From: Candidatus Hydrogenedens sp.
GTDB taxonomy: Bacteria; Hydrogenedentota; Hydrogenedentia; Hydrogenedentales; Hydrogenedentaceae
Length of the DNA stretch: 10,000 bases
NCBI GenBank assembly: GCA_020216745.1
Contig: JAIWNQ010000221.1
Coordinates: 1 to 10,000 of the forward strand
Direction: 5' to 3'
Of this stretch, positions 6,215-10,000 are shown one piece after another; the first letter of the stretch is position 1; each line of letters starts with the position of its first letter. The position numbers and the translations under genes are program-made. The notes beneath the pieces were generated by a model, which saw only the letters and a list, made by a program, of their open reading frames with translations, did not search any database and had not been told where the DNA came from.

Positions 6215-6451
6215 ATGAAAGAAATTAAAGTGTTAGGTCCCGGTTGTATGAAATGCGTTCAATTATATAACAACGCAAAAACCGCAGTAGATGAACTTAA
6301 AATGGAATGTGATATTGAAAAAGTTTCCGACATCCAGAAAATCATGGACTATGGAGTTATGATGACACCCGCACTGGTTGTTGATGGTGAAGTAAAGACA
6401 GCAGGGAAAGTCCCTTCCGTTGAAGAAATAAAAAAGATATTAGCATCATAA
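6215..6451 (+). CDS. Small thioredoxin-fold redox protein (ArsE-like), CxxC
   Basis: 78 residues, cytoplasmic, no signal. It is a compact thioredoxin/glutaredoxin-fold protein of the redox-active disulfide protein 2 type: strand MKEIKVLG, the active site Gly10-Cys11-Met-Lys-Cys14, and the family's cis-proline in MMTPALVVDGE (Pro52). It ends with a C-terminal helix (PSVEEIKKIL). It would pass electrons by dithiol-disulfide exchange. A strong AAGGAG (6202-6207) precedes the ATG, and the gene is first in a three-gene operon with arsF- and arsG-like genes. Such small thioredoxins are frequent neighbours of ArsP and ACR3 genes. In the arsEFG arrangement this position would be arsE, linked to reduction of nitroaromatic arsenicals; I keep the symbol blank because the family is broad. 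Confidence 0.88.
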   Translation: MKEIKVLGPGCMKCVQLYNNAKTAVDELKMECDIEKVSDIQKIMDYGVMMTPALVVDGEVKTAGKVPSVEEIKKILAS

Positions 6452-6494
6452 TCCTACGATATTACATTATAATTATAATTTAGAGGAAGAAGAT

Positions 6495-7013
6495 ATGAAA
6501 AATATTATCTCTGCTTTACTAATTCTTTTTGTTTGTGTTTCATTAGGTTATCTTGTATATTCAGAAGTCAGAAACAATCGAGTTATTGTTTCTGATGTGA
6601 AGAAACAAGTTAAAGAAGAGGTTCCACAAGAGGATAGCACTTCTTCAAAAGATACTGCCACTAATTCAAAAATCAATGAAAAGGTTATTGTGTATTATTT
6701 TCATGGAACTGCTCGTTGTCCTACATGTCGAGCAATTGAAAAGTATGCAAAAGAAGCAGTTGAAAATGCCTTCAAGACGGAATTGGAAACAGGGAAGTTG
6801 GAATTCCGAAGTGTAAATGTTGAGGAACCGCAAAATGAGCATTTTATACAGGACTTTCAACTATCTACACGTTGTGTTGTTGTAGAATGGAATGTAAATG
6901 GAAAACCTCAAGACTGGAAACGTTTAGAGAGGGTCTGGGAACTGGTTCATGGAGATAAAGTAAAATATTATGACTACATACAGGAAAATGTCCGTCAATA
7001 TTTGAAGGGATAA
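6495..7013 (+). CDS. arsF: ArsF-like membrane-anchored thioredoxin-fold protein
   Basis: 172 residues. An N-terminal hydrophobic helix (about 4-22, IISALLILFVCVSLGYLVYS) anchors the protein, followed by a charged, Ser/Thr-rich linker (about 25-62). The thioredoxin-like domain carries YYFHGTARCPTCRAIEKYA with the redox pair Cys75-Pro-Thr-Cys78. The domain probably lies outside the cytoplasmic membrane. Sequence and gene order match the family annotated as ArsF, a proposed subunit for reducing nitrophenyl arsenicals. At the position of the cis-proline the protein has Arg126, followed by Cys127 (STRCVVVEW), so the active site departs from ordinary thioredoxins. GAGGAAG precedes the ATG. The gene follows the small CxxC gene by 43 bases and ends 7 bases before the arsG-like gene. 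The name is from recognition of family and context; the enzymatic role is not shown by the sequence. Confidence 0.8.
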   Translation: MKNIISALLILFVCVSLGYLVYSEVRNNRVIVSDVKKQVKEEVPQEDSTSSKDTATNSKINEKVIVYYFHGTARCPTCRAIEKYAKEAVENAFKTELETGKLEFRSVNVEEPQNEHFIQDFQLSTRCVVVEWNVNGKPQDWKRLERVWELVHGDKVKYYDYIQENVRQYLKG

Positions 7014-7020
7014 ATACGGA

Positions 7021-7713
7021 ATGCAATTTTTATTGGCTCTCTCATCTGCGGTATATCTGGGTCTCCTAACATCTATCAGTCCCTGCCCTCTTGCAACAAA
7101 TATTGTTGCTATCTCCTATATATCTAAGAAAATAACGCACCCCGGTTTCGTTCTATTGAATGGGTTTGTTTATTCCATAGGTAGAACTATTGCCTATATT
7201 ATACTCAGTTTTATACTTGTGAAAAGTTTGTTAGATATGCCGTTTCTTTCACATTTCCTGCAGAAATATATGAATAAAGTTATTGGACCTCTTCTTATCA
7301 TCGTAGGGATGTTTCTTCTCGACCTTATAAAAATTAATCTCAATATATCTTTTAAGATGGAAAACTTTAATAAGAAAGTTGAAGAGTGGGGATTGTTAGG
7401 GGCTTTTCTACTTGGATTACTTTTTGCCTTATCCTTTTGTCCAACCTCCGCTGCATTATTTTTTGGTGGATTAATACCGTTGGCTACAAAAACAGGCTCT
7501 GATTTTACAGTCCCATTTTTCTATGGAATTAGCACGGGTATTCCCGTTATTATTTTTGCTTTTCTTATTTCATTTAGCACATCCAAAGTTAGTAAAGCAT
7601 ATAATTTTTTATCATCTGCCGAACTCTGGGCACGAAGGATTACAGGGATAATTTTTATCCTTGTGGGTATTTATTTAACCCTCATTAATATATTCAAGAT
7701 AAGTCTTTCCTGA
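7021..7713 (+). CDS. arsG: ArsG-like membrane protein of the CcdA/DsbD family
   Basis: 230 residues with about six membrane helices, the size and topology of the CcdA/DsbD transmembrane domain. Two cysteines, each followed by proline, sit in equivalent places of the two internal halves: Cys22 in SISPCPLATN and Cys140 in LSFCPTSAALFFGG. In CcdA and DsbD this pair shuttles electrons across the inner membrane. Proteins of this type next to arsF are annotated as ArsG, an efflux permease for aromatic aminoarsenicals. The gene starts 7 bases after arsF, with AAGGGA at the arsF end as ribosome-binding site, so translational coupling is likely. Two readings are open: arsenical efflux, or electron supply from the cytoplasmic CxxC protein to the extracytoplasmic CPTC domain of the ArsF-like protein. 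The conserved Cys-Pro pair favours a redox role at least in origin. Confidence 0.82.
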   Translation: MQFLLALSSAVYLGLLTSISPCPLATNIVAISYISKKITHPGFVLLNGFVYSIGRTIAYIILSFILVKSLLDMPFLSHFLQKYMNKVIGPLLIIVGMFLLDLIKINLNISFKMENFNKKVEEWGLLGAFLLGLLFALSFCPTSAALFFGGLIPLATKTGSDFTVPFFYGISTGIPVIIFAFLISFSTSKVSKAYNFLSSAELWARRITGIIFILVGIYLTLINIFKISLS

Positions 7714-7863
7714 AAATAGTGCAGGCATTGCTGTCTGGAGGAGTAATTGTTTTCCCTGTAAGTTATACACAAGATTGAATATTTGTAAATCAGGCGAATG
7801 CAAAAATGGGAATGAAGTGTAGTATTGGGTTTAATATGTATTTACATAAACGTGTAGATGATA

Positions 7864-9999
7864 TTACAGTTCTAATAGTTCTTTTATTTTCTGGGTTAAT
7901 ATCTGAATAGAGAAAGGTTTGTTGAGCAAATGCACTTCTTGTAAAGGTTGAAGTTCATGAGTTATAAGTTCTTCTGCATAACCTGAGATAAACAGTGTTT
8001 TTAAGGATGGGATAAATTCTTCTATTCTTTTAGATAAATCAAAGCCGTTCATTACAGGTAAAATAACATCAGAAATGAGTAACTTTATCTTACCTTTATT
8101 TTCTTTGGCTAATTTTATAGCCTCTATTGGGTCAGTTGTCAAGATAGGTTCAAAGCCCATTCGAGAAATAATATAACTTAACGTGTCTAAGACGCTTTTT
8201 TCATCATCTATAATTAGAACTGCTCCTCTTTTTTCTTCGGGTATTACATCAAGTTCTGGTATCCAGTCTTTTGTGTCATTTTTATTTTCGCTTGTTTCTT
8301 CTTTATATCTTGGCAGATAAATAGTGAACGTAGTTCCCTTGCCCACAGTGCTTTCTACAGTTATAAATCCATTATTTTGTTTAACGGTTCCATACACAGT
8401 TGCTAAACCTAAACCTGTGCCCTCGCCCTGTTTTTTGGTTGTAAAGAATGGTTCAAAAATATGCGGCAGGATGTCGGGATGTATACCTGTCCCAGTATCG
8501 GATATTTTGATAAGTACGTAATCGCCTGTGGTGGCTTCAATGTATTTTTTAGTGAATTCTGAATCTATCGTTATGTTCTCCGTTTTGATAGTAATTTTTC
8601 CATCATTAGGAATTGCATCACGAGCGTTAACGCACAAGTTAAGTATAATTGTATCGATATGGGCAGAATCCGCAAACACATCCCATAAATTATCAGCGGG
8701 TTGGAATTCAATGAGGATTCTTTCAGGAATAATTCTTTTTAAGAGTTGTAGATTTTGTTGTATTTCTTTGTTAATATTAATCACTTTGGGTTGAGTAGAT
8801 TGCTTCCTTGCAAAGGCAAGGATTTTTTGTGTCAGATTTGCTGAACGTTCAACAGCATTGCGAATTTCTATGAGATAGTTTTTAATTGGTTGTATTTCCT
8901 TCTCTTTGAAAAGTGCCAGTTCGATATTTCCCATAATAACACTTAACATATTATTGAAGTCATGGGCAATACCTCCAGCAAGTCGTCCTAATGCCTCTAA
9001 TTTTTGGGAGTGTATAAGTTGTTTTTGTAGTTCTTCTTTTTCTTGTTCTAATTGTTTTTGTTCAGTAATGTCTGAAAGGATATGTATCACTCCTATAATC
9101 TGGTTATCATCATTAAATACAGGGTCTGCGACCACTTCATACCATTTATTATTCTGTTGGAATAGCAATCGTTCTCTTCTTTTTGTTTTCATTAATTTTA
9201 TTACTGGGCAGAAGGAAGGTGGTTCCTTTGTGTGGTGAATGATTTCCCAACATCTTTTACCTAATACCTCTTCAGGGGCGAGATTTAAAATTTCCTTAAC
9301 AATACTATTGGTGCGTGTAATTTTGAATTCCTCATCTAAAAACCAGATAACACTGTTGATGTTTTGGTAAGCCTTTTCCCATTCACGATTTAATCTTTTT
9401 ATTTCTTCTTCAAATCTTTTTTGTTCTGTAATATCTGTGAATATACATGCAAAGTGTTTGGGACCTGTTTTATATGCATAGACTAAATAATATCTGTTTA
9501 AACTCTTTGTTAAATTTACAAAGGTGATAGGTTTACCTGTTTTGACCACATGAGCATACGTGTTAATCCAGAAGGGTTCCAAGTCGGGTAATACCTCTTT
9601 TACTCGTTTTCCAATGACATTTTCTATTTTAAGTCCAGTCATATTCTCAAAGGCTGGATTTACAATAATGAATCGGTAATCCACTGGATTTCCTTCTTCA
9701 TCATATATCATTTCATGTTCTGCAAAGGCTTCTTGCATTGAGTAGAATAGGTTCTTGAAATTTGTTTGAGTTTCTCGAAATTCAGTAACATCAAGCATAG
9801 ACCCAAAAATAACATCAATTGAACCATCAGTAGCCTTCAAAGGGGCAATATATGCAATGAAATGTCGCCTCTCCCCATTAATTTGGAGGACAAAATCGGG
9901 ATTTTGGAATGCACTTCCTTGAAGGGCAATATTACATGCATCTACAAAAAGTTTATGGGTTTCTTTATCAAAAAGGTCAGAGTCGGTGAGCTGTATGAT
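7864..9999 (-). CDS. Hybrid sensor histidine kinase (PAS-PAS-PAS-HisKA-HATPase-REC), 5' partial
   Basis: The frame is open to the right edge; a TTG at 9840 lies inside a PAS domain and is not a credible start. Counting from the edge, 711 residues are visible. They comprise the end of one PAS domain (to about 73), a second PAS (about 79-194, ending TDITEQK), a third PAS (about 213-316, with a Cys250...Cys264-Pro motif, ending SDITEQK) and a short coiled coil. The HisKA box is GGIAHDFNN with phospho-acceptor His346. The ATPase has the N-box Asn458, ISDTGTG (Asp501) and GEGTGLGL (525-532). The C-terminal receiver has acidic Asp598/Asp599, phospho-acceptor Asp644, Ser672 and Lys694. No membrane helix is visible, so the known part is cytosolic. 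The receiver suggests phosphorelay to a separate protein. It is convergent with the arsG-like gene and has no obvious link to arsenic. The signal sensed is unknown. Confidence 0.95.
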   Translation of the reverse strand: MIQLTDSDLFDKETHKLFVDACNIALQGSAFQNPDFVLQINGERRHFIAYIAPLKATDGSIDVIFGSMLDVTEFRETQTNFKNLFYSMQEAFAEHEMIYDEEGNPVDYRFIIVNPAFENMTGLKIENVIGKRVKEVLPDLEPFWINTYAHVVKTGKPITFVNLTKSLNRYYLVYAYKTGPKHFACIFTDITEQKRFEEEIKRLNREWEKAYQNINSVIWFLDEEFKITRTNSIVKEILNLAPEEVLGKRCWEIIHHTKEPPSFCPVIKLMKTKRRERLLFQQNNKWYEVVADPVFNDDNQIIGVIHILSDITEQKQLEQEKEELQKQLIHSQKLEALGRLAGGIAHDFNNMLSVIMGNIELALFKEKEIQPIKNYLIEIRNAVERSANLTQKILAFARKQSTQPKVININKEIQQNLQLLKRIIPERILIEFQPADNLWDVFADSAHIDTIILNLCVNARDAIPNDGKITIKTENITIDSEFTKKYIEATTGDYVLIKISDTGTGIHPDILPHIFEPFFTTKKQGEGTGLGLATVYGTVKQNNGFITVESTVGKGTTFTIYLPRYKEETSENKNDTKDWIPELDVIPEEKRGAVLIIDDEKSVLDTLSYIISRMGFEPILTTDPIEAIKLAKENKGKIKLLISDVILPVMNGFDLSKRIEEFIPSLKTLFISGYAEELITHELQPLQEVHLLNKPFSIQILTQKIKELLEL

Positions 10000-10000
10000 T

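Noticed and set aside
7720..7780. Short frame reading KIVQALLSGGVIVFPVSYTQD, resembling the N-terminal GGVIVFPT motif of YrdC/Sua5 proteins
   Set aside because: The similarity covers about ten residues and stops before the catalytic part of the motif. No further YrdC sequence follows in any frame, so it is probably coincidence.
7833..7856. ATGTA-TT-TACAT hairpin between the convergent arsG-like and kinase genes
   Set aside because: The stem is 5 bp and AT-rich with no T-run on either side, so it is not a convincing terminator.

Overview
The window is AT-rich (by eye well under 40% G+C) bacterial chromosome. Sel1-repeat proteins, a pseudopilin of the H-X9-DG class with a partner lipoprotein, and a multi-PAS hybrid histidine kinase are a mix typical of large-genome environmental bacteria. 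H-X9-DG pseudopilins are most abundant in Planctomycetota, Verrucomicrobiota, Lentisphaerota and Hydrogenedentota-like lineages, so I favour one of these. This is a family-based inference, with no rRNA here to confirm it.

Layout. (1) 1-1302: the 3' part of a Sel1-repeat protein with an internal membrane helix, followed by decayed remnants of a second Sel1 gene. (2) 1303-1701: a gene-poor AT-rich stretch with one possible 23-residue membrane peptide. (3) 1702-3101, minus strand: a pseudopilin and a small lipoprotein in one transcription unit. (4) 3254-7713: an arsenic-resistance island made of two divergent operons around a 214-base control region. The leftward operon is arsR-arsP-acr3 (repressor, organoarsenical permease, arsenite permease). 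The rightward operon is a small CxxC thioredoxin-like protein, an ArsF-like membrane-anchored thioredoxin-fold protein and an ArsG-like CcdA/DsbD-family membrane protein. (5) 7864-9999, minus strand: a hybrid PAS/histidine kinase/receiver protein that runs off the right edge.

The ars genes fit together as a detoxification module. ArsR would sense trivalent arsenic through a Cys-Val-Cys pair and silence both promoters. ACR3 exports arsenite and ArsP exports trivalent organoarsenicals. The rightward trio resembles the arsEFG set linked to nitroaromatic arsenicals, and its cysteines also suggest a thiol-disulfide relay across the membrane. The control region shows a perfect 10-bp inverted repeat bracketing a consensus -10 box, a TTCAA/TTGAA palindrome over the -35 box, and a 15-base element shared by both promoters.

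The most unusual observation is that acr3 is frameshifted near its N-terminus exactly at three tandem copies of a tetranucleotide. With two copies the reading frame and the family's usual spacing are both restored, giving a 349-residue protein. This is either a recent 4-bp slippage mutation, a phase-variable switch, or an assembly artefact.
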